Of a DNA stretch of 24,176 bases, positions 1 through 9,317 are shown piece after piece. The DNA comes from a virus. Both the position numbers and the translations under genes were made by a program. The DNA lies in IMG/VR virus record IMGVR_UViG_3300030060_002172, positions 3,965 through 28,140 of that record; one strand, given 5' to 3'. A model generated the notes under the pieces. That model ran no database searches. It was not told the origin of the DNA and saw only the letters and a program-made list of their open reading frames with translations. How positions within the stretch are numbered: the stretch's first letter is position 1; each line of letters opens with the position of its first letter.

Positions 1-105
1 TTGATTTGTGACGAGACCGTAGACGAAAAAATCGTAAAAGCTCTCCGTAAAAAAATAAACATAGCATCAGAAGTTTTAGGAGAAGAATTAAAGTCATGGA
101 TATAG
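1..105 (+). CDS. C-terminal end of a helicase (SNF2/DEAD-like), partial
   Basis: The frame is open from the first base and encodes 34 residues before the TAG at 103-105; the start lies outside the window. The tail contains TVDEKIVKALRKKINIASEV followed by LGEEL, which I recognise as the typical C-terminal end of phage SNF2/DEAD-type helicases from the replication module: a 'T-I/V-DEKI' segment followed by a basic amphipathic helix that closes the second RecA-like domain. The recognition is from family memory and only the last helix is visible, so the helicase motifs themselves are not seen. It is the only plus-strand gene supported here. It converges on the late operon, as expected if early/replication genes and late genes are transcribed toward each other. 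Confidence 0.65.
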   Translation: MICDETVDEKIVKALRKKINIASEVLGEELKSWI

Positions 106-114
106 TAGGATATA

Positions 115-138
115 CACGCGAAGCGCGCTAAAATTTTA
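115..138. terminator. possible bidirectional terminator between convergent genes
   Basis: The 30-base gap between the helicase stop (105) and the peptidase stop (136) contains a GC-rich hairpin in otherwise AT-rich DNA: CGCG at 117-120, loop AAG, CGCG at 124-127. An alternative register forms the compact mini-hairpin GCGAAGC (118-124). It is followed by the palindrome TAAAATTTTA (129-138), which gives a short T run on either strand and overlaps the peptidase stop codon. A bidirectional terminator is expected between convergent genes, but the stem is only 4 bp and the T runs are short, so this is tentative. Confidence 0.35.
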
Positions 139-621
139 AGATACGACTTTTCCGCCAGACCACTTCATTTCTGGAAGGCCGTTCTCGTAAGATTTTCCGT
201 CGTAGGTTAATACTTGTTTTCTGTTAGCACCTTGTTCATTGTAGCTAACGTGTACCCAGCCACCTGCTGGATCATCTGGATTATAAAATTCTAAAATTAA
301 TTGGTCAAAGTCTACGTTGTTTTGTAGCCAGTAAGCTATTTGAATATTTGGAACACCAGCTATTTCAAAATCAACCGCTTGTCCCTTTGCATGCTGCGAC
401 GTTTTTTTGCTGCCGATCGCTTCACACAGCGCCTCAGACCTGTAGCCCGATGTAATAGTTATTGGTTTGTCAAAGTGTGCACGAGCGGGTTCTAATATTT
501 CGTAGCATACGTTTTCTAAATTTTTTATATCACCTGCTCCTGGTGAGTTATCAATGTTTTTTCGCGTTGCGGTCATTGACTTAGTCATTTCTTCAAGTTT
601 AAAATGTTTCGACAGTTGCAT
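136..621 (-). CDS. Endolysin: M15-family peptidoglycan peptidase
   Basis: A 161-aa single-domain protein of the peptidase M15 (M15_3, D-Ala-D-Ala carboxypeptidase / L,D-endopeptidase) type. The motif SQHAKGQAVDFE gives two zinc ligands, His77 and Asp84; WVHVS supplies the third, His124; Glu111 in LILEF is the likely catalytic acid/base. The conserved SGYRS lies at 58-62. No signal peptide or cell-wall-binding domain is visible, so access to peptidoglycan would depend on a holin. It is the last gene of the late operon, six bases downstream of a small one-TM protein, which fits a holin/endolysin pair. The start is ATG without a clear ribosome-binding site, so coupling to the upstream gene is likely. 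The family assignment is firm; the exact bond cleaved cannot be told from sequence. Confidence 0.9.
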   Translation of the reverse strand: MQLSKHFKLEEMTKSMTATRKNIDNSPGAGDIKNLENVCYEILEPARAHFDKPITITSGYRSEALCEAIGSKKTSQHAKGQAVDFEIAGVPNIQIAYWLQNNVDFDQLILEFYNPDDPAGGWVHVSYNEQGANRKQVLTYDGKSYENGLPEMKWSGGKVVS

Positions 622-627
622 GATTTT

Positions 628-819
628 TTATTTTGTAAGTAAAGTGAAGATAACATATCCCATGCCTGTAATCAAGGCACCAACAGACACCAATAGAATA
701 CTTTCTATTCTATGTATTTGTTTTTCAATAGAATGAATTTTATCATGAGTTTGTTTTTGCATAATTCTGCAAAGTTTCTCATGAGAATCAATTCTTTGTA
801 ATGCGTTATCTTTACTCAT
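628..819 (-). CDS. Small single-TM protein, holin-like
   Basis: A 63-aa protein: a charged, probably helical or coiled-coil N-terminal half (about residues 1-40, rich in K, H, E and Q) followed by one hydrophobic segment (about 41-60, ILLVSVGALITGMGYVIFTL) and a terminal Lys. This layout resembles XhlA-type haemolysin/holin-associated proteins, which have an N-terminal cytoplasmic helix and a C-terminal TM helix. It lies directly upstream of the M15 endolysin, which supports a holin or holin-accessory role. The ATG overlaps the stop of the giant upstream gene (TAATG), and a GGGGAG Shine-Dalgarno-like stretch precedes it inside that gene's last codons. No sequence motif proves the function; the call rests on size, topology and position. 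Confidence 0.55.
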   Translation of the reverse strand: MSKDNALQRIDSHEKLCRIMQKQTHDKIHSIEKQIHRIESILLVSVGALITGMGYVIFTLLTK

Positions 820-3800
820 TAAGTTCTCCCCGCAATTATTTTTTCTGCTGGTGATAGTAATGCTTCTTCTGTTCGTGTCAAGTTAGTTTGTGGGTTTTTT
901 GCCATTGCCATTTGTGCATTATTTACTACTGGCATAGGTGTTTTAGCCAATGGTTGACCTTTGTTTTGTGCTCCCATTATTCCAGGTGCATTCATCATTG
1001 GTTGTTCAGCAATTATGTATCGCTCTTCATCAATTCTAAAATCTTTATTAAGTTTTTGTCTTTGTAATTTTTTTTCTATTTTTTCAAGTTTTCTTCTTAT
1101 TCTTCTATTTAATGGATTTTTAATTTTATATTTATCAGATAATCTTTCATAAGCTTCTTCCATACCTTCTGTAATACCCAAAGGTTTAAATTTATTTCTT
1201 GATATTAATCTAAATAAAGAACCTTGACCCCTGTCTTCAAAAATTTGTCTAATTTTCTTTTTGCTGTAACCTAAAACTCTGGCTGCATCATATTGTCTTC
1301 TCATTTTATTAAAAGTTTCTAATCTTTGTTTGTTAGCAAAGATATATTGTTTAATAATTTTGTTATCATCTTCAACTGGATCACCTGTTAGAGTGCCAGC
1401 GTAAATTAATTTTCTTTCATCTCTTTCTGCCTTCATAAAGTTTCCTATAAATATTTCCATTGATCTCTCAATATCTAATGGTGCTTTTCTTAAACCAATC
1501 AATCCTAACAATTCATCTGTAACTTCATATTCAGTTCCTTTAATTGTTGTTCCTCTAATTGCACTATATAATCTTTGCATTTGAACTTGAGAACCTGGAG
1601 TATATAATTTAGCTAAATGTTTAAACGTTTTAAATATTTTATCACCTTCAGAATCTCTTTCGTTCCAGATCCGTGATCCTTGTTTCGTTTGTCCGCCTCT
1701 TGCATAAATATCTAGTACACCACCAATCCAAATAGATTCTGATACAAATGGCTCTACTAGTCTAACAAAAGCTTTAACTAATCCCATGGTCATAGCAGGA
1801 ATAACTGGTCTGTCTTCATCTCTATTTAATTCTGTAAACATAGCTTGAATAGGATTAGTCACTGTGTCGTAGAAAAATGCTCTACTAAAATCTATGTATT
1901 TATATTTACCATCTTCATAGACTGGTATTAATGTAGAGTCTTCCGAAAACCATGGAACGAATTCTCTTAACGCCATTAATTTATCTTTAGTAAATCCATA
2001 AGCCTGCATTCCTCCATACACAGCAGCTGGTCCAATAATACCTACAGTTGTTGCAAAACCTGCCGCTCTTTCCCAACCTATTCTTTTTAATATTGGATCT
2101 TTAATTTCTCTTTTAGCTCCTGCCATAATATTATTAGAAGTTCTAATAATTTCTGCAGGCCATGATACGAAGTTTCCAAGTGGGGATCTTCTAGATGCTT
2201 GAACTAATTCAGAAACGTAAGCATAGTTAGGTAACATTTCTCTTACGTTTTTAGTCGCCATTTTCATTATTTCTAATCTATTTGGCAATTGATTTTTAGT
2301 TATTGTACCTGCTTTTAAGGCAGCTTGATACGCTCTGTTAATTTTAAAATCTTCTGCAAAAAAATTAAATATTTTCCATACATCATCTTCAGCAATGTAC
2401 ATGTCTTGCGCACCTTTTAAAAATCTTTTAGTTTTACTACCAAGTTTGTTCCACATCTTTTGAAGGAATCCTGTTTTAGCTGTGTCTTCAATTAAGCCAA
2501 TAACATCTCTATAGATAGCACTAGCATTAACCATACCTTCATCTAATAAAAATCTATATAAAGATTGACCAGCTTCTCCTCTTAATGCATCTGAATAATC
2601 ACTAATATTTTTATATTCTAACATTGGTCTTGCACCTGGTTTGTTTCGATATAAAATTTGTGGTTGCAAAGTATTAAAAGCAGATTTTATAGATTTTAAA
2701 ACAAACAAAGGATTAGTTAAAGCTAAAGATATATTACCTAAAGATACAGTTGTAACTGCACCTGATGCAAAGTTTCTTGAGTGAGTAAACGGACCACCTA
2801 CTGTTTTACCAGCTTGAATTAATCCTTTAGGCACCATAACCGCGTATTGATACGCAGCATTTTTGGTAATGCTTCCTAAACTATTTAATGCACCAAACTT
2901 TAAACCTTGAGCAATAGCTTCAGTTGTATACATATTATTGATAGGAACTGTGTATGCTTTTTCACCCAGTTTTTGTGGGAGCTGTAATCCTCTGCTGGCA
3001 TCTACTAATCTTTCATCTAAACCAAATGCTTTTCTAGCACTATTATAAGTTGGATATACAATTCCTTTTTCACCACGTTTAATCATATCATCAGACGCAG
3101 TTTTAATTACATTATAAAATCTATCTCTTGCTGCAATTTCTGCTAGGTCCGTGGTTACATTAGCTATAATTGAATTAGCATTTTTATATTCTCCAAATAA
3201 TTTTTTAAATGCATCTAAATCTTTTTTAGTTTGAATTAATCCACCTTTCTTATCTGGTTTAAATTTACCAGCACCTGTAATGTTATCTGCTATACTTTTA
3301 GTAATTAAAGCTTTTTCTTTAGCAAAGTCTGCTGCTTCATATTTAAATATTGGTGCTCCTGTGTTTGGATCTAATTGAACATTTTTAACAATGTCTTTTA
3401 CAATTAACATTGCATCATCTGGATTTAATGTTTTACGATTAGCTCTTGCACTTCTTACAAATATATCAGCTACTTCTTTTATAACATCATTTGATGGTGC
3501 GTATTCTGAAACTGGTCTTAGACCATTATCTTTAAAAATTTTGTATTCAGTAGATAAAGTATCTCTGATTCTTTCTTTCATTATGTTAACAAACTCTTTA
3601 GTTGATACATTTAAATTTTTACCTTTAACAACTACATTTAAAAAATCAGCCCATGAACTATGAACCTTAGATAATTCGTTCACTAATGCACTTGCGTCTG
3701 CTTTAGAAACTTTTAACTTATCGGTTAAGGCAGAATAAAAATCATCAATCATATTTTTATCAAAACCTTTAACAATTACTTTGTTTCCGCTAACACCTAG

Positions 3801-5279
3801 CTTGCCTTTTAAAATAGTGTTAACAATTAAATCCGATAATTCGTTAGTCATGCCTGATTTATCAGCAGCGCTTTGTGAGTATTTAGAAATTCTTTTTATA
3901 ATTTCATCAAAGTTTCTTAGATAATCTGTAGCCATTAAATTAGCTGAAGATTTTTTTCCTTCTAATCTTTGAATAGCTTGAAATTCTTCTTCAGGAAAAG
4001 GTCCTCTAGATCTTAAAGGTCTTGCTACAAATTTATCTACAAACTTATCAAACTTAGAGGCATTTGCAGCTCTTTTCATAACACCACTTGTAATACTTTT
4101 AGCTACTTTACTACCGCCTACGATAGCTGGAATAATTGGAAAGCCCATTTCTCCTGCAAACTTAAGTTTGTTGTATAGCATTCTTGTTGCATCTTCTTGG
4201 GCTGACTCTCTACCATCCCTGTCTAAAGCTGTAAGTTCTCCTTCATCAAAAAATAAATCTCCAAAAGTTCCAATGTTTTCTGCATCATAAACTACACCAC
4301 CAGTCACTGCTCCACCTACAAAAACACCAGCAAATTTTTGTTTGCCTGATAACCTGTTCCATTTAGAAACGTCCTGTGCTAATTTATATGCTTCTTTGTT
4401 TCCTGCGGTCTTTATATATTTACCTTGTCTCAAACCACTAATAGCTTTGTTGTACATTTTAAATGCCGTAGTAGTTAGTTGATCCGCATACTTTCCAGCA
4501 CTTTTCCAACCACCATACAACTGTACAAGTGTTTCAGTTATTTTTCCAACTGCGGTCTCTCTTGCTTTTTCTTCTGCATATTTTTCAACTTGACCAATAA
4601 AAGTTTGTTCCCACCAATTTTCTAATTGAGCTACTCTTCCTTTATCAACAGGTAAATTTCTATCATCGGCCCAATCCATAACCATTGCTCCAAGATTAGC
4701 AAAACCTTTCGGAATTTTAATAGAACCAGATAACACAGCTCCATAAATAGATTCAGTTATACCTACTTCACTTTCAAAAGGAATTCCTTTAGACGTTACT
4801 TTCATTTTACCAGTTGAACCGGCTAAAACCATTTGATCTGTAAAAGGTTGTTTTTCTGGTTTGTCACCATACTTAGATTCTAATGTAGGTCCTTTGCCTT
4901 CGTCCCATACGGTATCGTATGTTTCAAAATCTAATTTAGCACCGGATAACATTCCTTTCATAGAAGCTATTTCATCTCTATAGTATTGTTTGTTTTCTTG
5001 TTCGGTGTAGTTTCTTGGATCTCTAAAGTCTGGATCTTGTTTTAATTTTTCATCATAGTAAGCATCATCACCATATTTTTTTCTGTATTTAAATTCTCTA
5101 ACAATTTGACTAACAGAATCTAAAGCATTTTTAATGTTGCTATTCTTTCTAATATTAGCTTCACTCTTTTCGAGCTCTTCATCGTAAGTTAACTGTTTAT
5201 TAACAGCTTCTACTACTTCTTCTTTTTTTAGTTTTTTTTCGTCGTCAACTAATTTACGAGGGTCAAAACCAAATGGCAT
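819..5279 (-). CDS. Giant internal virion (ejection) protein, 1486 aa
   Basis: By far the largest gene here. It is lysine-rich and mostly helical, without recognisable enzymatic motifs; I see no lysozyme or transglycosylase signature. Several Gly/Ala-rich hydrophobic stretches lie inside charged sequence: near residues 318-331 (FAGVFVGGAVTGGV), 380-400, 895-920, and 1098-1115 (AAGFATTVGIIGPAAVYGGM). They could insert into or cross a membrane. The C-terminus (from about 1410) is rich in Met, Asn, Gln and Pro. Large helical proteins with membrane-active patches at the end of a podovirus structural operon are usually internal core proteins ejected with DNA (compare the role of T7 gp15/gp16). A strong AGGAGG at 5284-5289, overlapping the upstream stop codon, lies four bases before the ATG. 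The role is inferred from size, composition and order. Confidence 0.6.
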   Translation of the reverse strand: MPFGFDPRKLVDDEKKLKKEEVVEAVNKQLTYDEELEKSEANIRKNSNIKNALDSVSQIVREFKYRKKYGDDAYYDEKLKQDPDFRDPRNYTEQENKQYYRDEIASMKGMLSGAKLDFETYDTVWDEGKGPTLESKYGDKPEKQPFTDQMVLAGSTGKMKVTSKGIPFESEVGITESIYGAVLSGSIKIPKGFANLGAMVMDWADDRNLPVDKGRVAQLENWWEQTFIGQVEKYAEEKARETAVGKITETLVQLYGGWKSAGKYADQLTTTAFKMYNKAISGLRQGKYIKTAGNKEAYKLAQDVSKWNRLSGKQKFAGVFVGGAVTGGVVYDAENIGTFGDLFFDEGELTALDRDGRESAQEDATRMLYNKLKFAGEMGFPIIPAIVGGSKVAKSITSGVMKRAANASKFDKFVDKFVARPLRSRGPFPEEEFQAIQRLEGKKSSANLMATDYLRNFDEIIKRISKYSQSAADKSGMTNELSDLIVNTILKGKLGVSGNKVIVKGFDKNMIDDFYSALTDKLKVSKADASALVNELSKVHSSWADFLNVVVKGKNLNVSTKEFVNIMKERIRDTLSTEYKIFKDNGLRPVSEYAPSNDVIKEVADIFVRSARANRKTLNPDDAMLIVKDIVKNVQLDPNTGAPIFKYEAADFAKEKALITKSIADNITGAGKFKPDKKGGLIQTKKDLDAFKKLFGEYKNANSIIANVTTDLAEIAARDRFYNVIKTASDDMIKRGEKGIVYPTYNSARKAFGLDERLVDASRGLQLPQKLGEKAYTVPINNMYTTEAIAQGLKFGALNSLGSITKNAAYQYAVMVPKGLIQAGKTVGGPFTHSRNFASGAVTTVSLGNISLALTNPLFVLKSIKSAFNTLQPQILYRNKPGARPMLEYKNISDYSDALRGEAGQSLYRFLLDEGMVNASAIYRDVIGLIEDTAKTGFLQKMWNKLGSKTKRFLKGAQDMYIAEDDVWKIFNFFAEDFKINRAYQAALKAGTITKNQLPNRLEIMKMATKNVREMLPNYAYVSELVQASRRSPLGNFVSWPAEIIRTSNNIMAGAKREIKDPILKRIGWERAAGFATTVGIIGPAAVYGGMQAYGFTKDKLMALREFVPWFSEDSTLIPVYEDGKYKYIDFSRAFFYDTVTNPIQAMFTELNRDEDRPVIPAMTMGLVKAFVRLVEPFVSESIWIGGVLDIYARGGQTKQGSRIWNERDSEGDKIFKTFKHLAKLYTPGSQVQMQRLYSAIRGTTIKGTEYEVTDELLGLIGLRKAPLDIERSMEIFIGNFMKAERDERKLIYAGTLTGDPVEDDNKIIKQYIFANKQRLETFNKMRRQYDAARVLGYSKKKIRQIFEDRGQGSLFRLISRNKFKPLGITEGMEEAYERLSDKYKIKNPLNRRIRRKLEKIEKKLQRQKLNKDFRIDEERYIIAEQPMMNAPGIMGAQNKGQPLAKTPMPVVNNAQMAMAKNPQTNLTRTEEALLSPAEKIIAGRT

Positions 5280-5287
5280 TTATCCTC

Positions 5288-6184
5288 CTAATCTATTGAT
5301 ATATCTTCTGCGATATATGTTTCGTACGGTATAAATTCAGCACCTTGTTTAACGTAAACTTTTTTAGTAACAAAATCTACATATATTCTACCGTCTTTGT
5401 AATCTCCTGCGTCAGGATTGTAGTTTCTAATAGCAATTTTTTCTCCGTCTCTAACAATTTCATCGACATCGTCTTCAATATAATATTGATCAGGATCATG
5501 AGGTACTTTATATGTGCCTTCCATTATGTCATCCATAAAACCATTTAAAACGTCTGCATCAACTAACCCTATTTTGTAATCAGAAGCAAGTTGTTCTACT
5601 CTTCTGTTGTTTATTTTTTGTTCTGTTAAAATTTCATCTCTTTTAACATCAGTAGGACTTTTTGATTTTCTAAATAAAACGTGTTCTAAAGCTTCATCTC
5701 GAGTCATATTACCACCTTCTTCAGACATAAAAAAATCCATTTGTTTTTGATATAAAATTTTGTCATCTTTGCTCATGTTTTTAAAAGCTGCTAATAAAAG
5801 CTGTCTGTTTGCTGCAAATTTAGACCTTCTAAAATCTTGTAAATTTTTAAAATCTGCTGCTTGAGTTTGACTTAATTGTTGCAAAGGTGCTTGAGCAGCT
5901 CTACCTATTGTTTGAAATATCGATTGGCCACCTGGCTGTGCTAATATTCCTGAACCCAAACCCATAAAAAAATCAGAAGCTTTATAAGGATATTTTCCAG
6001 GATGTGGCATTGGTTTATCTTGAGATTTTAAAAAATTTAAATTATCTTCAAATTCAGTTGTAACTCTTTGGTCAGCAGCATTATCTGTTCCAGAGTATCC
6101 TTGTCTACGTAAGCCAGTCGTAATCCCTGTGCCAGCAGAGCCGCCCATTTTAAACATCGGTCTATTTAAAGTTCTATTAAACAT
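5288..6184 (-). CDS. Putative internal virion protein, 298 aa
   Basis: I place the start at the ATG at 6184, giving MFNRTLNRPMFKMGG, rather than at a TTG at 6229 that would run 44 bases into the preceding gene. The ATG follows that gene's TAA by a single base, which suggests reinitiation; no good Shine-Dalgarno is present. The N-terminus has a short basic stretch with PMFKMGG and a Gly-rich region. The middle (about 75-150) is Ala/Gln/Lys-rich and probably helical, and the C-terminal third is acidic (EDDVDEIVRDGE). I know of similar 'RPMFKMGG' proteins beside GGRIGF-type proteins in uncultured marine phages, but no function has been shown to my knowledge. Position among the internal-protein genes suggests an ejected or core component. 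Confidence 0.5.
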   Translation of the reverse strand: MFNRTLNRPMFKMGGSAGTGITTGLRRQGYSGTDNAADQRVTTEFEDNLNFLKSQDKPMPHPGKYPYKASDFFMGLGSGILAQPGGQSIFQTIGRAAQAPLQQLSQTQAADFKNLQDFRRSKFAANRQLLLAAFKNMSKDDKILYQKQMDFFMSEEGGNMTRDEALEHVLFRKSKSPTDVKRDEILTEQKINNRRVEQLASDYKIGLVDADVLNGFMDDIMEGTYKVPHDPDQYYIEDDVDEIVRDGEKIAIRNYNPDAGDYKDGRIYVDFVTKKVYVKQGAEFIPYETYIAEDISID

Positions 6185-6185
6185 A

Positions 6186-7031
6186 TTACGTATCGAAAGC
6201 TTTGTATGCTCCAATTCCTGTTGCTGCAATACCTAACGCCTGCTGCAACGGCGATTGGTTTGGTGTTACTGATGATTGATACTGACCCATGGCACTACCG
6301 AATAAGCTACCTAAACCTGTGCCCATAAAACCTAATCTTTCATATGGTTCATATGCTGCAAGTCTGTTGGCTTCTCTTTGTTGATCTAATTCAGCTTGTG
6401 TTTGTGCTTGTTGGATTGCGCCCGCTTGACCCAACGTTGCTATATCTCTTCCACGTAATTGTGGTACTAATTGAGCTAATCTTTGTTGATCTGCTCCTAA
6501 TTGTTGTGCTTGACCAAATGCAGTTTGTGCTCCTCTTTGCGCATCTTGATAACCTTGTTGTAGCATTCTTGCTTGAAGTGCAGCTCTATCTAAATTAGAT
6601 TGTGATTGATATTCTGATCGCATTACACCTTCTCTACCACCTCCTACATTTCCACTATTTGCTGCCATTAATCCCATACCTCTTAAATCTTTTGCTCTTT
6701 GTGTGTCGTATTCTTTTAACGTTGCATCAATAACTTGTTGTTGATACGGCGACATAAATTGTTGATATGCACCCGGTCCTGTTAATCCTGCTGCTTGTTG
6801 TTGAAACTGTCCTGCTTGAGTTAAGTATGGTTGATATGCACCTATACCTTGACCAGTCGTTGTTGCCATTGTGTAGGCATCTTTTTGCGCTTGGTCTTGA
6901 CCAGCCAACATAGGCTGAAATTTTGTGGTATCTAACGGTTTCGATGTTAGAGCCAACATCTGTGTAGCGTAATCTTTACCTAGATCGCTTACAAATTGTG
7001 GGGGTAATGTTTGAGTTTGTGATATTGCCAT
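6186..7031 (-). CDS. Gln/Ala-rich internal virion protein, 281 aa
   Basis: A low-complexity, strongly helical protein rich in Gln, Ala and Gly. Recognisable elements are MSPYQQQVIDATLKEYDTQR (about 98-117) and the Gly-rich NSGNVGGGREG near residue 130; a long Gln/Ala coiled region follows (about 145-225). Near the C-terminus a small-residue patch (MGTGLGSLFGSAMG) may be membrane-active. 'PYxQQVIDAT' proteins occur in many podovirus-like marine phages beside other ejection proteins, so I call it an internal virion or ejection protein, with moderate confidence. It starts with ATG one base after the preceding TAA. The start of the next gene lies two bases past its own stop, so the three internal-protein genes look translationally coupled. 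Confidence 0.5.
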   Translation of the reverse strand: MAISQTQTLPPQFVSDLGKDYATQMLALTSKPLDTTKFQPMLAGQDQAQKDAYTMATTTGQGIGAYQPYLTQAGQFQQQAAGLTGPGAYQQFMSPYQQQVIDATLKEYDTQRAKDLRGMGLMAANSGNVGGGREGVMRSEYQSQSNLDRAALQARMLQQGYQDAQRGAQTAFGQAQQLGADQQRLAQLVPQLRGRDIATLGQAGAIQQAQTQAELDQQREANRLAAYEPYERLGFMGTGLGSLFGSAMGQYQSSVTPNQSPLQQALGIAATGIGAYKAFDT

Positions 7032-7032
7032 T

Positions 7033-9315
7033 TTATAAAACTTCTCCTATTCTCTCTGATACACTAAACATCTCTTGAGCGCCAGCATTTCCTTGCGATT
7101 CTTCTGACATTTTTCCGCCTTGTTCTAGGTTCTTCATCACGTTTTCCATGATTTCCGCACCTCTGTCAATGTCTCCGCCGCCTGCTCCTCTTACTGCATC
7201 AGCTGTAAATACAAATTCGTTTCTAGATAATCTTGCAGGAACATCGTCAGCTCTTTCTTCTCCGCCTAAAGCGACAAAGCCTCCTTCGTTTCTGTAATCT
7301 TTTTCCATGCCTCCAAGGTTCATGAGCCCACCTTCTTGAGCACCGATTCTTCCGCCTTGAGCATGAGCATTGTTATCTCTATGCATATCTATAAACTCTT
7401 CTTTAGATACATATTCTTCCCCTAATTTAATTTGTTTTAATTTATAATCTTCGTAAATCTCATCCCATTCTGCTTCCCAACCACCTTCAGAAAATCCTAT
7501 TCTTCCGCCATCTTTAACTCCGTACTTTGGATATGGTAAATTTTGTCCTAAGTTTAAAAAAGGATATGCTTCATTGATAGCTGCTATTTTAACTGGATCA
7601 TCACCCGCTTCTTCAATAGCCATATTTAAATTTGATCTTAGTTGAGTTGGAGTAACTTCTTGTTTTGTTAAAGGATCAATTAATTGTCCACCTCTGTCAG
7701 TCATACCAGATAGTGTGTCTTGTTTAGCTTTAGTTCCTATTCCTAGTAATGGTAATGCGCTTAATCCGGCTATTCCAATTTTAAATGGATTAAATTCATT
7801 ATCATCGTAGTCACCACCTCCCATAAATAATTTTTTAGCTCCTGATTTTAAAAAACCAGATCCTCCTAAATTTTCAAATGTACCACCTTTTGCAAAAGGT
7901 CCGATACCTAATCCATAAGAACCTAGTCCTGCAAATAATGCAGCTTTACCTAAATCACTTCCTAAAACTTTTTTTGCTGCTTTAGCAACACCTTTAAAAG
8001 CTTTCTTAATACTACCTAAAAAATATCCTCTTCTTCCAGTTTCTGTATCCATGATACCACCGAAAGCTGCAGGTATTCTACCGCCGTAAGCTGCCATAAC
8101 AGGTCGTTGTCCTGGTAGTGATACTTGATCATAGATACTTCTTATTGTTTCTGGTGAAACACCTTCTAATCTGTCATCTATAGATGGATTACGTATAATT
8201 GTATCTACATCAAACTCCATAGTATTTTTTAAAGAATCAATAGCTTGTATAGTTCCTTGATTAATTTGTTTTCCTTCCGGAGAATCATCTCCTAATACTT
8301 TTTGATTGTGTTCTTCTATTATAGCTTCTGCATCAAAATTATTTTTAGGTGCAGCCATGCCATACAAATCTTTAGTTTGATCATAAAGTCCTTTTGCGGC
8401 TATAAGTTTTTGTAAATCTCTTGTAGGAACACCCATTGAATTTAAAGCTCTGTTTCCAGCAAAACCTAAAATACTTTTAAATATATTTTTTTTCATGTCT
8501 TGCTTATTGGTTTCTGGAGCAAGCGAAGTTTTGTTTATTGAAGCAATGCCACTACCACCACTAGCTGGAGGAGGTACAAAACTAGTTTGTGAAGCATCTG
8601 TTCCACCACCACCGGTAGGTGCTAAAGTTTTTTGTTGTTTGGGTTGTTGATCATATTCTCTACCCGATACACCACCTACTCTATACTCAGCTCTACCGCC
8701 ATCTTTAGCCCCGTATGCATCGTAAATTACTCGTTGAGTAAAATCTTGTGGTGTTGGAGATTTTTCTTCTTCCATTATATCTTGTGTCATTATTCCTTGT
8801 GGAGTTTTTCTCATTATCTGAGCGTCCATGTAGTCATCATATATTAAAGGTGAATCACCACGACTATCTAAAGGATTTCCAGAAGCATCAATAACTCCCG
8901 CTAGTCTATCTCTCATATAGTTTTTGTAACCTGTTTCATCTTTTGTATATCTTCCTGTTTTATCTTTTTCAGAAATTTTTTCTAATTCATCAAAATATTT
9001 AACACTTTCATTTAATCTTCTTTGTCTTGATGGCGAAGAAATATTTAACGCAAAATTAATTGGGGCAGCATAAGGAATTCCACGAGGTATCCTACCTGAT
9101 GGAATTCTAATATTATATGGATTATCTGCTACTAATTTTCGTAAAGCTTGTTCTTTATCAATAGCTTTTTTAGCTTTAGCTGCAGTTTGTTTTTTTCTTT
9201 TGCTTTTAGCTACTCTTTCAATTCCGCCCCCTCGATCTGGGCCAGCATCAAAAGTTTGTGATCTTTGATAATTAGTTTGTTGGTCTTTTTCTTTTTGAAC
9301 GTCTGCAAATGCCAC
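7033..9315 (-). CDS. GGRIGF-repeat internal virion protein, 760 aa
   Basis: It starts with GTG (AGGGG six bases upstream). The N-terminal 60 residues are Lys/Arg/Gln-rich. Short glycine motifs recur along the chain: DGGRAEYRVGG (about 205-215), AYGGRIPAAFGG (about 403-414), DGGRIGFSEGG (about 608-618), AQGGRIGAQEGG (about 648-659) and NEGGFVALGG (about 675-684). A Lys/Ala-rich amphipathic stretch, SIKKAFKGVAKAAKKVLG (from about 429), runs into a hydrophobic Gly-rich segment, which looks membrane-active. The last 80 residues hold ERADDVPARLSRNEFVFTAD and GGGDIDRGAEIM. I know that C-terminal block from many uncultured marine phages, where its function is not established. Position before other internal proteins favours an ejected/core protein; tail-length or scaffold roles are alternatives. 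Confidence 0.5.
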   Translation of the reverse strand: MAFADVQKEKDQQTNYQRSQTFDAGPDRGGGIERVAKSKRKKQTAAKAKKAIDKEQALRKLVADNPYNIRIPSGRIPRGIPYAAPINFALNISSPSRQRRLNESVKYFDELEKISEKDKTGRYTKDETGYKNYMRDRLAGVIDASGNPLDSRGDSPLIYDDYMDAQIMRKTPQGIMTQDIMEEEKSPTPQDFTQRVIYDAYGAKDGGRAEYRVGGVSGREYDQQPKQQKTLAPTGGGGTDASQTSFVPPPASGGSGIASINKTSLAPETNKQDMKKNIFKSILGFAGNRALNSMGVPTRDLQKLIAAKGLYDQTKDLYGMAAPKNNFDAEAIIEEHNQKVLGDDSPEGKQINQGTIQAIDSLKNTMEFDVDTIIRNPSIDDRLEGVSPETIRSIYDQVSLPGQRPVMAAYGGRIPAAFGGIMDTETGRRGYFLGSIKKAFKGVAKAAKKVLGSDLGKAALFAGLGSYGLGIGPFAKGGTFENLGGSGFLKSGAKKLFMGGGDYDDNEFNPFKIGIAGLSALPLLGIGTKAKQDTLSGMTDRGGQLIDPLTKQEVTPTQLRSNLNMAIEEAGDDPVKIAAINEAYPFLNLGQNLPYPKYGVKDGGRIGFSEGGWEAEWDEIYEDYKLKQIKLGEEYVSKEEFIDMHRDNNAHAQGGRIGAQEGGLMNLGGMEKDYRNEGGFVALGGEERADDVPARLSRNEFVFTADAVRGAGGGDIDRGAEIMENVMKNLEQGGKMSEESQGNAGAQEMFSVSERIGEVL

Positions 9316-9317
9316 GG

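Noticed and set aside
6182-6229. TTG start giving a 313-aa protein at 5288
   Set aside because: It would overlap the upstream gene by 44 bases; the ATG at 6184, just after that gene's stop, fits the spacing of the operon better.
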